Assembly: GCA_003585735.1 (NCBI GenBank)
Contig: NQOH01000001.1
Span: forward strand, 356,201-394,488
DNA: 38,288 bases
Reading direction: 5' to 3'
Origin: Gardnerella kenyensis
GTDB lineage: Bacteria > Actinomycetota > Actinomycetes > Actinomycetales > Bifidobacteriaceae
Below are positions 26,401 to 33,849 of the stretch, one piece after another. Position 1 is the stretch's first letter; each line of letters begins with the position of its first letter. A program made the position numbers and the translations under genes. The notes beneath the pieces were generated by a model. It worked only from the letters and a program-made list of their open reading frames with translations. It had not been told where the DNA came from and did no database searches.

Positions 26401-29038
26401 TGTCCAGAACAGAATACTTAATTAATTGAGCGTTACGCAACAGCGCCAAAGATGGCTTAATCGTGTGCATTTTATTAGGAGAAAACGCAACTGTACCATC
26501 GTTACCATCTCCAATTTTTACAGTGCTAAAACCAGATTTGGAAATTAAGGATGTGGTAATTGGAGCCTTACTGTTGCTATATACTTCGCCCGGCTTAAGA
26601 AGAATCGGCTCAGCATTCCAGTCTCCCACAAAACCTAAGTACGGCACAGCTAAATCAGGCTGACCACTAGTCTTAGACTTAAATGTAGCCCAACCTTCAA
26701 TATAGTGATTTGTGCCATATTGCGGCTGTAGTGTGAATGTAACTTGCTTGGTTTCGCCAGCATTAATACTTACTGTAGAATCGCTTGAATTAAGAGATTC
26801 ATTAGAATTTATAAATGTTGTGATCTTCTTTCCAGATGCAATATTTTCATTCACTACAACTTGCTTAGGAACATCAAATTCTACAGTTTTTGAACCGTAA
26901 TTGTGCAATTCAACAGTAAAGTTGTGCGACCCACTTTTTAGTTCGCGAAGAGCCACATAAGCTTTCTTCTTACCATCTTTGCTGTCTTTCACAGTTGCAA
27001 TAACATTAGTTGCAATTGCTTTATCGAGTTGAGCTAATCCGGCACCAATTTGACGCGGAGCATACGGAATTCCAGTATCGCTTGAGCTGCCATCGTGAGT
27101 GAGAATTGTTGCGGTATTCATTAACGCTTGCCTTGCACGAACAACTAATTCAGGCGTACTTGCACCAGTATTATTCGACTTATAATTTTCAAGCATTAAA
27201 GCAACAAATCCAGCAATGCTTGGAGCTGCCATTGACGTTCCAGACATTGTTATGTAGCCGTTATTGTTTTGAGTAGACCACACATTGCCACCAACGCCAG
27301 TTATTTGCGGCTTAAAATCAAGCTCCGGAGTTGGGCCCCATGAACTAAAAATAGAAGGACGAAGAGCATTCGGATTGTTGATTGGAGTAATATCGTTTCC
27401 AAAAGAAACCTTTACGCTATTTGCACTTGCATTACTTGCGCTTGCGTTAATCGCATCAATTATCTTCAAGCCGTCTTCTCGACGAATAGACGCAATGAAG
27501 AAATCAAAACCTTCAGCACCTTCAATTCCAAGGAACAAATCCGGATTATTGGCTTGGTTATATATCACCACGCCTGAAGCACCAGCGTTCTTAGCATTCT
27601 CAAACTTCTCTTTATACGTAATTTCGCCGCGCTCAATTAGCACATATTTTCCAGAAACGTTGCGATTGTTAAAATCACTTACCCTGCCCAAGCCGGCATT
27701 CACAATCTCATGCTCCGCATTTTCCGCCTCACCGTTTGGACCTCTACGCACGCAAGAGTACGGAAGCAAATTCTTTTTTCCGCTCTTATCAAAGTAATAT
27801 CCTGCAGTTTGCATTGTAGAAGAATTTTCCACAGAAGCTACAGTAAAAGCAGACGGATAAGATGCAGGCATTCCTAAAGTAGCATCATCTAACTTGCCAA
27901 AATCGTTAATATCATCCTTATACCAAGAGAAGTTTGAACCAAAGTTTCCAGCAGAAACAATTGGCAGCACCCCAGCTTCCAAAGCCTTACGAAGCGCATA
28001 CGACGTAGCGTTAGAATTGCCTCCAAAACCATTGCTTGAACCAAGCGAAAGATTAATAACATCCGCATGAAGTTTTACAGAATCCTCAATTGCGGCCACA
28101 ATATCCGCGTCACGAGCAGGACCAGGATTAGGCTTATTAGAAAAGACTTTCATTGCGAGCAACTGCGCGTTAGGAGCTGCGCCGTCAATTCGACCCATCT
28201 CGCAAGTACCGTCACTATTGCAACCGTTGGCAGCAGCAATTCCGGCAACATGCATGCCATGTTGAATTGAACTTACGTCTTTTACGTCGTAATCTTCGTC
28301 GGCATAATTAAATCCGGCAGGAACTTTTTCGTTAAAACCGTCAATAGGCTTTAATTTTTCCGAAGCTTTGGCATCGTCGTCAATGCGCATATCTTTATGG
28401 TTAATATCAATACCGCTGTCAATAATGGAAATTACCATTCCGCGGCCGTCAAGATTCTTATGACTAGACTTAAACGCCTGCGTTACGCCCTGAATTTCGT
28501 GAATAGACTTTAAATCATTAAGAGGATAGTACAAACGCTCTTTTTCAACAGACGCAACTTCCGGCTCATCTCGAAGATCGTCAATTTTACTTTCGGGAAG
28601 AGTTGCCTCAAAAGCATTCATCAAATAGCCAAACTGACGGCGAACGCTCATACTATACTTTCCAGCCCAATCTTTAATAAGCTGGTTTTGAGTAGATTTA
28701 TTACTATTTTCCGCTTGCTTAGACGGCTTACGCGGCTGCTTTTTTAAAGTAACAATAACAGTTACTGGCTTATTAGCTTCTGCGTCATAATTTGCAGATT
28801 GTGCAGAATTAGAATTACGCGAATTATTAAGTGCCGCACTATTATTTGCACTTTCGTTGGCAGCATTCGCCAAGGAAATAGGCATAATTAACGTTGCGAA
28901 AGCAACTATTAACGCCGCTAAACGAGTGAAGAAGCTAAGCGAAGTGCGCAAACTAAGCGAACGGACGGATGAGCGAACGTGCGAGATTGCGGAACTGACT
29001 GAAGAACGGATCCAACTCAGCAAACGATTGCACCCCAT
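23468..29038 (-). CDS. Giant secreted S8 (subtilisin-like) surface protease with LAVTG sorting signal
   Basis: 1,856 residues from ATG 29038, with AGGGGG seven bases upstream (a TTG at 29056 precedes that site and is rejected). Numbering from ATG: signal segment ~36-60 ending ANAA; I9-type propeptide ~88-165; catalytic Asp207 (SIIDSGID), His260 (QHGMHVAGI), oxyanion Asn365 (SAGNFG), Ser602 (MSGTSMAAP). A PA domain is inserted at ~430-520 (GKYVLIERGE, GVVIYNQ). Fn3/Ig-like modules of C5a-peptidase or lactocepin type follow, then a Pro-rich PKPV repeat, and Ser-rich linkers. The C-terminus is LAVTGSG, a hydrophobic helix and RRRHH, a cell-wall sorting signal with LAxTG instead of LPxTG. It should cut host or bacterial proteins at the cell surface. 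Confidence 0.93.
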   Translation of the reverse strand: MGCNRLLSWIRSSVSSAISHVRSSVRSLSLRTSLSFFTRLAALIVAFATLIMPISLANAANESANNSAALNNSRNSNSAQSANYDAEANKPVTVIVTLKKQPRKPSKQAENSNKSTQNQLIKDWAGKYSMSVRRQFGYLMNAFEATLPESKIDDLRDEPEVASVEKERLYYPLNDLKSIHEIQGVTQAFKSSHKNLDGRGMVISIIDSGIDINHKDMRIDDDAKASEKLKPIDGFNEKVPAGFNYADEDYDVKDVSSIQHGMHVAGIAAANGCNSDGTCEMGRIDGAAPNAQLLAMKVFSNKPNPGPARDADIVAAIEDSVKLHADVINLSLGSSNGFGGNSNATSYALRKALEAGVLPIVSAGNFGSNFSWYKDDINDFGKLDDATLGMPASYPSAFTVASVENSSTMQTAGYYFDKSGKKNLLPYSCVRRGPNGEAENAEHEIVNAGLGRVSDFNNRNVSGKYVLIERGEITYKEKFENAKNAGASGVVIYNQANNPDLFLGIEGAEGFDFFIASIRREDGLKIIDAINASASNASANSVKVSFGNDITPINNPNALRPSIFSSWGPTPELDFKPQITGVGGNVWSTQNNNGYITMSGTSMAAPSIAGFVALMLENYKSNNTGASTPELVVRARQALMNTATILTHDGSSSDTGIPYAPRQIGAGLAQLDKAIATNVIATVKDSKDGKKKAYVALRELKSGSHNFTVELHNYGSKTVEFDVPKQVVVNENIASGKKITTFINSNESLNSSDSTVSINAGETKQVTFTLQPQYGTNHYIEGWATFKSKTSGQPDLAVPYLGFVGDWNAEPILLKPGEVYSNSKAPITTSLISKSGFSTVKIGDGNDGTVAFSPNKMHTIKPSLALLRNAQLIKYSVLDKSKNLLEEVGEDHYVSRPTMYDLKVTRSKSAFVGYGAFDGTIYNKKAKNASEKRKNLPNGNYFYRIKACITKDMCQTTDIPFKIENTTSSSGGSLDDIISGSGGGFGGIIGGLSSNSDAPKISVMSADSNGSVAVGTNGIVKLKGKVSSKDNSSKLTLSVMYSKYVKNAKGAFEIKPVEEKVKLNNGLFDTKVEPAANNSTITLVASNGRNNTTKTVAFDNGSGAVASAGASKPAGAKPNASGSSSNDDNYETTFDEYSFYLDNVMSYGKYNWRVKDVKDGTFTVSGEVDTDATEVMFTQANRVNDSGTGYTNPAPIVAKVVKKQMLFGSEKRFTAQIPIHTGVNDFRLVIKNGNKTLLDTPAVFYFDNQPPAVTFTSPTKLYSGRLFTKESTVKFSGNISDDFAGYTLRINNLIAADNSTEDSKGEVTNKQQFDRDLSVEDGDFVLITASGRGNYVKNALSARFPVVVDTTVPNVELGVKDNDNIDGKNGIVVKAKDANLKSLKVKLDGKEIGAEEHKLRETTVQSTLTTQDPYSLNFAKLELDAPLQVTVPASKLTVGKHTISVEAVDYAGNVATENTSAKFTVKAAEEKPVAPKPVDPVTPKPKPVNPVVPVVPEPKPVTPKPVTPKPVDPVTPKPVTPTTPNEPSKPGASGNTESGGDSRPSKIPDADSVPPTSSSPAVEAPKSSEKLKASLKSNLVVGKYENNIARSGALNPMKLTFAAKGVSTKSPTNLFIKKLEKNRVAYAYAYIYSSPVQLRGMDGNKETNYVKVTLDNNGVPSFDAKIPAGYSGKHSILLVDAEGNQIAWTDVWVVSADATAFDEAAAEDKLTYEQNHGDATADSGAAAGAGASESSESSEAASDGNNSDGNNSAGIGTGYALLNDFVYTYGVHNNKLNNRGVEKANNSAASASGSSASGSSAANYKVKRDRAKALTSELAVTGSGVITAIATFAALMTGGMMTFTVRRRHHVRANKR

Positions 29039-29255
29039 AAAATTACCCCCTAACAACGGGCATCACAAAAACGTGTGGTTCCAGAGTAATTGCGGCGCCC
29101 AAGTCAAAACTATCTAGTTAAAGTACAGATAACCGAAATTAACTGCGTCAACGATACCATAAAATTGACGAGTACACGCGCGATGATGCGATTTCAACGT
29201 AAGATGCGTAAGACGCGACGCAAGAAACGTAAGGCGCGACGTAAGCCTTCCGACA
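29039..29255. other. Upstream region of the S8 protease, no gene seen
   Basis: No coding signal was supported. From ~29200 to 29245 there are short CGTAAG/GCGCGACG repeats. The protease promoter should lie here on the minus strand, but I could not single out a convincing -35/-10 pair. Confidence 0.5.
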
Positions 29256-29508
29256 AGCTCGCAGTAAGCGCTCGCTTATAGTGCGAGCGTTATCTCGCAT
29301 TTGGAGGGTTTTGCTTGGTTCAGCACTCCAGACGCGAGGAGAATTTCCGGCGTTTGTTGTCGTTTTGGCGGATTTGGGAAACATTTGCGGGAGATTTTTC
29401 TCCGGCATTTGTTGTCGTTTTCATCATTTTTGACCACATTTGCCGGAAAATTCTATGGCGTTTGCGCGCCGAATCACCCGTGACGTAACTTACGCATCTG
29501 CTTTAATC
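29256..29508. repeat. Left copy of the imperfect direct repeat bracketing the Abi island
   Basis: Block X (29294-29338, starting CTCGCATTTGGAG) matches 30475-30519 at 42 of 45 bases. Block Y (29457-29498) matches 30687-30728 at 38 of 42. Before X is the hairpin CGCTCGC/GCGAGCG with TTATAGT as loop (~29270-29288), whose loop and right arm recur near 30631-30645. Between X and Y, two ~50-bp tandem units start TCCGGC(G/A)TTTGTTGTCG and end near ACATTTGC(G/C)GGA (29346-29392 and 29401-29449). No coding potential. Confidence 0.8.
29474..29497 (-). pseudogene. Remnant of a class C sortase 3' end
   Basis: The minus strand reads Met-Arg-Lys-Leu-Arg-His-Gly-stop. The intact sortase ends Met-Arg-Lys-Leu-Arg-Arg-Gly-stop at 30704. 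The match continues into the 3' flank (GGCGCGCAAACGCC), giving 38 of 42 identical bases. It is therefore a copy of a sortase gene end and its downstream flank, lying 27 bases beyond the abi stop. Confidence 0.7.
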
Positions 29509-29524
29509 CTGCTTACTCATCAAT

Positions 29525-30271
29525 TTATTTCATAAGTTCCAAATATTTATTAGCAGCTTTACGTATTTTTGCTGAATCAATCCATCCAGTCGTAAACGAT
29601 TCATTAACTGAATGAAGTAGCATAAACAGTGCGTTTGTAAGATTTCTCTTTCCCTTAGCTATGTTGTATAAATTATCAAAATGAGCTGCTTTATTTCTAA
29701 TCTCTTTGATGTAAATAAGATTTTGTGCTATTACTTTCCTATCCTCATCGTCTTCTTTATTAATTTTGGAGCAATTCACAAATGGAAAGGCATTACATAC
29801 AGCCTCTTTCCAAAGTTTTTGCTGAATGCGATTGCTGTTTTTTGTTTCTGAAGTTCCAACAAGTTTTACCCACGTTCCCCACATGAGTTTAGATAAAATG
29901 TCATCATGATTTATACTTGCACCAGCATGCGAGCGAACTGCAATTTCTCTAGCTTGCTTGATTTGATTTTCAATCAAATCTTTAACCAAATCTGGCGTAT
30001 AAAGAGGATTAGTCCATTCCTCATTTTGCTTTTCTTTCAATGCAAGTTTGCGAAGTTCTAAATCAATTGAATTACGCACGCATATTTCTACGTATCCAAT
30101 CTGCTCATGCAATACTCCTGCTAATTCATGATTCGATTTGCATATAAGCATAGCCGTATCTAAATCATTATTTGCATCGCGCATATAACGATCAAATCTA
30201 GCCACGCCACAAAATTGTTGCGCTTCCTTCAGAGTAAAAGTTGCATTAGCAGTCATGAAAATATTGTACAT
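29525..30271 (-). CDS. Abi-family (HEPN) abortive-infection protein
   Basis: 248 residues. The pattern fits the actinobacterial Abi family. The N-terminal part has RFDRYMRDANNDLDTAMLICKSNHELAGVLHEQIGYVEICVRNSID, where the family has an AlxLYxwNxxLsaaLlexLxxlEvalRNaid theme. The middle has LMWGTWVKLVG, then LWKEAVCNAFP. The C-terminal part has IKEIRNKAAHFDNL, an RNxxxH HEPN motif expected to form the RNase centre. Such proteins are held to block phage by cutting RNA. No ribosome site is clear for Met1 (30271) or Met6 (30256), so the start is uncertain. The gene is AT-rich, alone on its strand, divergent from a small RNA candidate, and flanked by direct repeats, consistent with acquisition. Confidence 0.82.
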   Translation of the reverse strand: MYNIFMTANATFTLKEAQQFCGVARFDRYMRDANNDLDTAMLICKSNHELAGVLHEQIGYVEICVRNSIDLELRKLALKEKQNEEWTNPLYTPDLVKDLIENQIKQAREIAVRSHAGASINHDDILSKLMWGTWVKLVGTSETKNSNRIQQKLWKEAVCNAFPFVNCSKINKEDDEDRKVIAQNLIYIKEIRNKAAHFDNLYNIAKGKRNLTNALFMLLHSVNESFTTGWIDSAKIRKAANKYLELMK

Positions 30272-30326
30272 TTAATTGACATTTACCACAAAATACAATA
30301 TGGAATATGCAAATCGCCACAGAATG

Positions 30327-30335
30327 TGTTAGAAT
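30327..30335 (+). promoter_or_regulatory. Extended -10 promoter for the small RNA candidate
   Basis: TGT-TAGAAT is an extended -10 on the + strand, predicting a start near 30342. A TTGACA at 30276-30281 lies too far upstream for this -10; with TATGGA (30299) it could form a second promoter. Confidence 0.5.
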
Positions 30336-30341
30336 TTATTT

Positions 30342-30415
30342 TACCTGTGTAGGTTGCTCCTACACGTGATTTCATTGAGCTCTTGTTTGTTTAAAACAAG
30401 AGCTCAGTTGTTTTT
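30342..30415 (+). ncRNA. Two-hairpin small RNA candidate divergent from the abi gene
   Basis: About 74 nt. Hairpin 1 is GTGTAGG/CCTACAC (30347-30365, loop TTGCT). Hairpin 2 is a perfect 13-bp stem TGAGCTCTTGTTT/AAACAAGAGCTCA (30376-30406, loop GTTTA), followed by GTTGTTTTT, so it looks like a terminator. An extended -10 lies just upstream. No ribosome site plus reading frame fits. Read on the minus strand the hairpins have no U-tail, so + is the likely strand. It could be an RNA partner (antitoxin or guide-like) of the Abi protein; this is inference. Confidence 0.55.
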
Positions 30416-30447
30416 GCCTGGAAGATTTTTACTAAACGTGGGTTTGT

Positions 30448-30703
30448 GTAGCACTCCAAACGCGAGGAAAGTTTCTCGCATTTGGAGGGTTTTGCTTGGT
30501 TCAGCACTACAAACGCGGGCGCGACGACCTGCTTGAGCGCAGCATTGCGCGCGCGAAAGCAACTCGGAGCGGAAACTCGCTCAAGTTGGAAGTCCAGTGG
30601 ACTTCCAACGCGAGTTTCGTAAGCGAGCACTTATAGTGCGAGCGTTGTTGGCGGTTTTATGGAACATTTGCCAGAGATTCTTCCCCGGCGTTTGCGCGCC
30701 GCA
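30448..30703. repeat. Right copy of the direct repeat, with a diverged composite hairpin
   Basis: Starts with CTCCAAACGCGAG paired against CTCGCATTTGGAG, then block X (30475-30519). At 30572-30618 a nested cruciform has outer stem GAAACTCGC/GCGAGTTTC and inner stem GTTGGAAGTCC/GGACTTCCAAC around AGT. It has the layout of the middle part of elements A1 and A2 but different paired bases. Block Y (30687-30728) crosses into the sortase 3' end. Confidence 0.75.
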
Positions 30704-31786
30704 TCACCCACGACGCAACTTACGCATCACATCGCGCGAAACCGCCAGCAAATGCTTGCCGCGCACATAAATCTCATCACGCTTCTTACGCCACACAGTC
30801 GCAAGCATCGTCGTCAACACCGCAATCGTAAGAATTATAGCGAGCACAAAAAGCGTCATCCAAAGTGGCCACTGCACGCGATCCTCCGGCGGCTTCACCG
30901 GATTCGGCAGCACGCGATACCCCGTCACCAGCAACCTGTGCGAATTCACGCCATACGGGGTGCAGGTAAGCAAAGTCGCCAAATCGCGCCCCTTCTCGCG
31001 CTGCAGCAAACTAATATCATGAGGATCGACCACGCTAATTCGGAACACCTTGTAGCGCAAAGTCTCACCTTGCACATCAAAGTAGAAGTAGTCACCCTTC
31101 TTCAAATTCACCAAATCGTCGAACATCGTAGCGTCCGCAAGACCCGTATGCGCCGTCACAACCGTGTGGCGATTCTTGCCGCCCACAGGCAAATCCGTGC
31201 CATACAAGTGGCCGGCACCATGCGCCAAAACCTCCTGCGAACTGCCGTGATAAATCGGCAGCTTCACACCAATCTTCGGAATCTTCACAATACCCATAAT
31301 GCCCATAGGCTCATCAAGCTGCTTCGCATACTCCTTATACTCCGGCTTATTCATGTAATCTGTGGTGCCATCGTACGGATCGGAGCTAATAATCGCCTTA
31401 TGGCGCGCGTTGTAGCGGCGAGCCGCGCGCAAGTGAGCACGACGCACGTCGCCAGCCTGGTCGTGGTTGTACTTGTCGTAAGCTGCGGAAATTTCCTTAG
31501 AAACGCGATTATTCCAAAGCGTGGAGCACACCGGATACGCAAAGCACAAAAGGCCCGCGAGTACGAAGGCGATTGGCTCGATGATGCGGCGGAGCTTGGA
31601 TTTTTGCTGGGATTTGTGGGCGGCGTGGGGGGTTGATGCGGGTTTTGATGCGGTTGGGTTGGTTTGGTTGGTTTGGTTAGTTTGGTTGGTTTGGTTAGTT
31701 TGGTTAGTTTGGGTTTTGAAAAGCTTGTTTTGGGAGATTTTGTTGAGGAAAGCATATACTTTCGTAACAGCTTCGTTTAATTTCAT
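30704..31786 (-). CDS. Class C (pilus-polymerising) sortase
   Basis: 360 residues, ATG 31786 behind GGAGG. An N-terminal cytoplasmic part has a Thr-Asn-Gln repeat, a helix lies near residues 67-87, the catalytic domain follows, and a second C-terminal helix (~311-333) is typical of class C. Catalytic residues are His213 (VVTAHTG), Cys275 (TLLTCTPYG) and Arg284 (NSHRLLVTG). A lid motif DPYDG lies upstream in the domain, as in pilus sortases. It should join the Lys of the backbone pilin to the LPKTG Thr of the next subunit. It is the last gene of the pilus operon, 197 bases after the pilin stop; two hairpins in that gap may lower its expression. Confidence 0.94.
   Translation of the reverse strand: MKLNEAVTKVYAFLNKISQNKLFKTQTNQTNQTNQTNQTNQTNPTASKPASTPHAAHKSQQKSKLRRIIEPIAFVLAGLLCFAYPVCSTLWNNRVSKEISAAYDKYNHDQAGDVRRAHLRAARRYNARHKAIISSDPYDGTTDYMNKPEYKEYAKQLDEPMGIMGIVKIPKIGVKLPIYHGSSQEVLAHGAGHLYGTDLPVGGKNRHTVVTAHTGLADATMFDDLVNLKKGDYFYFDVQGETLRYKVFRISVVDPHDISLLQREKGRDLATLLTCTPYGVNSHRLLVTGYRVLPNPVKPPEDRVQWPLWMTLFVLAIILTIAVLTTMLATVWRKKRDEIYVRGKHLLAVSRDVMRKLRRG
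31654..31712. repeat. In-frame minisatellite near the start of the sortase gene
   Basis: Tandem copies of GGTTTGGTT/AGTTTGGTT-type 9-bp units, coding Thr-Asn-Gln repeats in the cytoplasmic N-terminus. Confidence 0.9.
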
Positions 31787-31873
31787 GCTTCCTCCGTTTC
31801 GTTGAATTAGATTTGATTTACGATTTGTTTATTTTGTATTCGCTAATTAGTTCAGTCAAAACGCACAAATATA

Positions 31874-31903
31874 GAGCCGGGAGCAACAAGTTGCGCCCAG
31901 CTC
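31874..31903 (-). terminator. Hairpin between pilin and sortase genes (distal)
   Basis: On the minus strand GAGCTGGGCGCAAC and GTTGCTCCCGGCTC form a long stem with one mismatch and a 2-base loop. There is no clean U-run, so it may be a partial terminator or an mRNA-stabilising hairpin. Confidence 0.5.
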
Positions 31904-31946
31904 CAATATTTATGCCATGCAAACAAATATTTACATTAATGCAGCA

Positions 31947-31974
31947 GTGACTGCTGATTTTGCCCAGCAGTCAC
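31947..31974 (-). terminator. Hairpin just after the pilin stop codon
   Basis: Perfect 10-bp stem GTGACTGCTG/CAGCAGTCAC with an 8-base loop, starting 10 bases past the pilin stop. It lacks a U-run, so read-through to the sortase gene is expected. Confidence 0.55.
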
Positions 31975-31983
31975 CAACTACAG

Positions 31984-33849
31984 TCAGGCGTTCTGCTGCT
32001 CTTCTTCCTTCTTGCGGTTGCGCATGAAGAGGAAGATGCCCAAGCACACCAAGCACACGCCAGCCAACGCGAAGATCACAACGCCAGCAGCACCGGTCTT
32101 TGGAAGGTGGAACCAGAATTCACCCTGGTTATCTGGGACGTTAGGAACCTCATACTCGAGTACAGCATTGGTATCCGTAGAAGACTTAGATTCAAGATTT
32201 ACTTCATAGACCTGCTCAGAACGGGTATACCCTTCTGGAGCTTTAACCTCAACAAGATAAATCTTGCTATTATCATTTGTAACCTTAGCAACGTAATCAG
32301 TAGTCTTACCGTTTGAGCCGGTGGTTGTAATACTTCCATTGTCGCCAGGCGTAGTTCCCTGAGCATCAGCAAAACCCTTCAAAGCAGCAGAGCAGTTACT
32401 GGTACTACCAGTGGTACCATCAGGATCCTTAGCGCACTTTTCAGCTTCAGTTTTATCAGCAAATGCTTTGAATTCAGCACCCTTCAAAGCCTTGCGATTA
32501 TCCTTACCCTGCTCAGTTCCCTTTTCAGTCGTGCCGTCGTACTTGAAGATGTGGAACTTGCGGAACTCGGTTTCTGTAGCTGTACCAGTAATATCAAGGT
32601 CTGGAGCACCTGGCTTGTGACCAGGAACGAAACCATACTTGTTCGCAAGCTTATTATCAGAGCCAACAGTACCCAAAGTTGACTTCAACTTAAGATTCAA
32701 AGTAACCTGAACACGAACATCTGTAGAAGCGTTGGCAGTGTCACCAGTACCAAACTTTTCAACTATCTTTCCCAAGCCAGTATCGTTGAACTTAAGCAAA
32801 ATGCGCTTACGAGTTGCTTGCTTACTGCCAGTAGTCTCCTTATCAACTTCGGAATCATTAACCGAAAATTCGTAGTCGGTAGTTTTTGCAAGTCCAGAAG
32901 GAGTATCTTTGAGTTTCTTATTTGTAGAATCCCACTCGCCAACTTCAACTGTTGGAGAAATTTTGGAAGCATCAAGATCGTCGTACGCAGAAATCAAAGC
33001 ATCATCGAACACTGCAAAACCCGTAAGATTCTTAGTCTCAAATTTACCATTAGTGTCCTTAGTTGGGTCAGTTGGCAAAGTCACCTTTGCTGTAATAACG
33101 TAAGGAAGCGTGTCACCAGCGCCAACAATCTTACCTGTAAGCGCGTCCTTCGTAACATCGGCTTTAACGTTACGGTTCTTCGGAGAAACGCTCACGTCAT
33201 AGATGTACGTGTTGTTGGTATTGTAACCTTGACCGCTAGTCTTTTTCTCGCGCGTAATCTGAGGAACCGCAACGAAGAACGGAACGAAGTCAGGTGTGTA
33301 ACCTTCCGGAACTCCAGACTCATAAACATAGTACAAGCCAATGGAAAGCTGATCAAACTTAGCTATACCATCCTCGTTTAAGGTATTATCATGTCCAGTC
33401 TGCACTTCCTTCGATTCACTGTTGTTAAAAGCAGTTTGATCAAAAGTTACGCTAAAACTATCTGCAGCTCTACTACCAGCAGCGGTGTTATTGCCGTTAT
33501 CGATAATCCACTGATTGAGCTTATTCACTTTAGCAGCGAGCTTAATCCAGCCATCTTTAGTCTTAAGATCATAAGCATCTTCAGTACCGATTTTACTGAC
33601 CTTTTTAATGGTGAACTTAGCACCATTAAGACCCGCGTTATTATTGCTACTGTCCTTCTTGTGAATGGTAATGGAACCGACGCAGTTGGCGGTTTGGTCT
33701 GTAGCCCATGGTGCCTTGTTGGCTGTGCATGCAGCATGAGTATCACCCCAAGCTACGTTGTTTGCCACCACGGCGCCGGCGACGCACAGCGTGCCAGCCA
33801 TTGCGAGCGAGGCCATCGCGGCCACGCATTGTTTAGTGAACTTATTCAC
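31984..33849 (-). CDS. Backbone pilin with LPKTG anchor (SpaA/FimP type)
   Basis: 621 residues. The start is GTG 33849, with AAAGGAG six bases upstream. Signal peptide ~1-34. SpaA-type Ig domains follow (GSITIHKKDSSNNNAGLNGAKFTIKK at the N-terminal domain; FHIFKYDGT further on) with E-box-like segments GLYYVYESGVPEGYT and IYLVEVKAPEGYT that promote Lys-Asn isopeptide bonds. The pilin motif is YDVSVSPKN with Lys224; the usual Tyr before Pro-Lys is Ser here. The C-terminal LPKTG (582-586), helix and basic tail form the sorting signal. It should be polymerised by the sortase coded downstream. The strong ribosome site agrees with a major subunit. Confidence 0.93.
   Translation of the reverse strand: MNKFTKQCVAAMASLAMAGTLCVAGAVVANNVAWGDTHAACTANKAPWATDQTANCVGSITIHKKDSSNNNAGLNGAKFTIKKVSKIGTEDAYDLKTKDGWIKLAAKVNKLNQWIIDNGNNTAAGSRAADSFSVTFDQTAFNNSESKEVQTGHDNTLNEDGIAKFDQLSIGLYYVYESGVPEGYTPDFVPFFVAVPQITREKKTSGQGYNTNNTYIYDVSVSPKNRNVKADVTKDALTGKIVGAGDTLPYVITAKVTLPTDPTKDTNGKFETKNLTGFAVFDDALISAYDDLDASKISPTVEVGEWDSTNKKLKDTPSGLAKTTDYEFSVNDSEVDKETTGSKQATRKRILLKFNDTGLGKIVEKFGTGDTANASTDVRVQVTLNLKLKSTLGTVGSDNKLANKYGFVPGHKPGAPDLDITGTATETEFRKFHIFKYDGTTEKGTEQGKDNRKALKGAEFKAFADKTEAEKCAKDPDGTTGSTSNCSAALKGFADAQGTTPGDNGSITTTGSNGKTTDYVAKVTNDNSKIYLVEVKAPEGYTRSEQVYEVNLESKSSTDTNAVLEYEVPNVPDNQGEFWFHLPKTGAAGVVIFALAGVCLVCLGIFLFMRNRKKEEEQQNA

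Noticed and set aside
29090..29281. Small + strand gene upstream of the Abi island
   Set aside because: Arg/Lys-rich translation arises from CGTAAG-type repeats; no ribosome site.
30659..31636. 325-codon open frame on the + strand opposite the sortase gene
   Set aside because: Antisense to an intact sortase with all catalytic residues; His/Arg-rich translation without domain signals.
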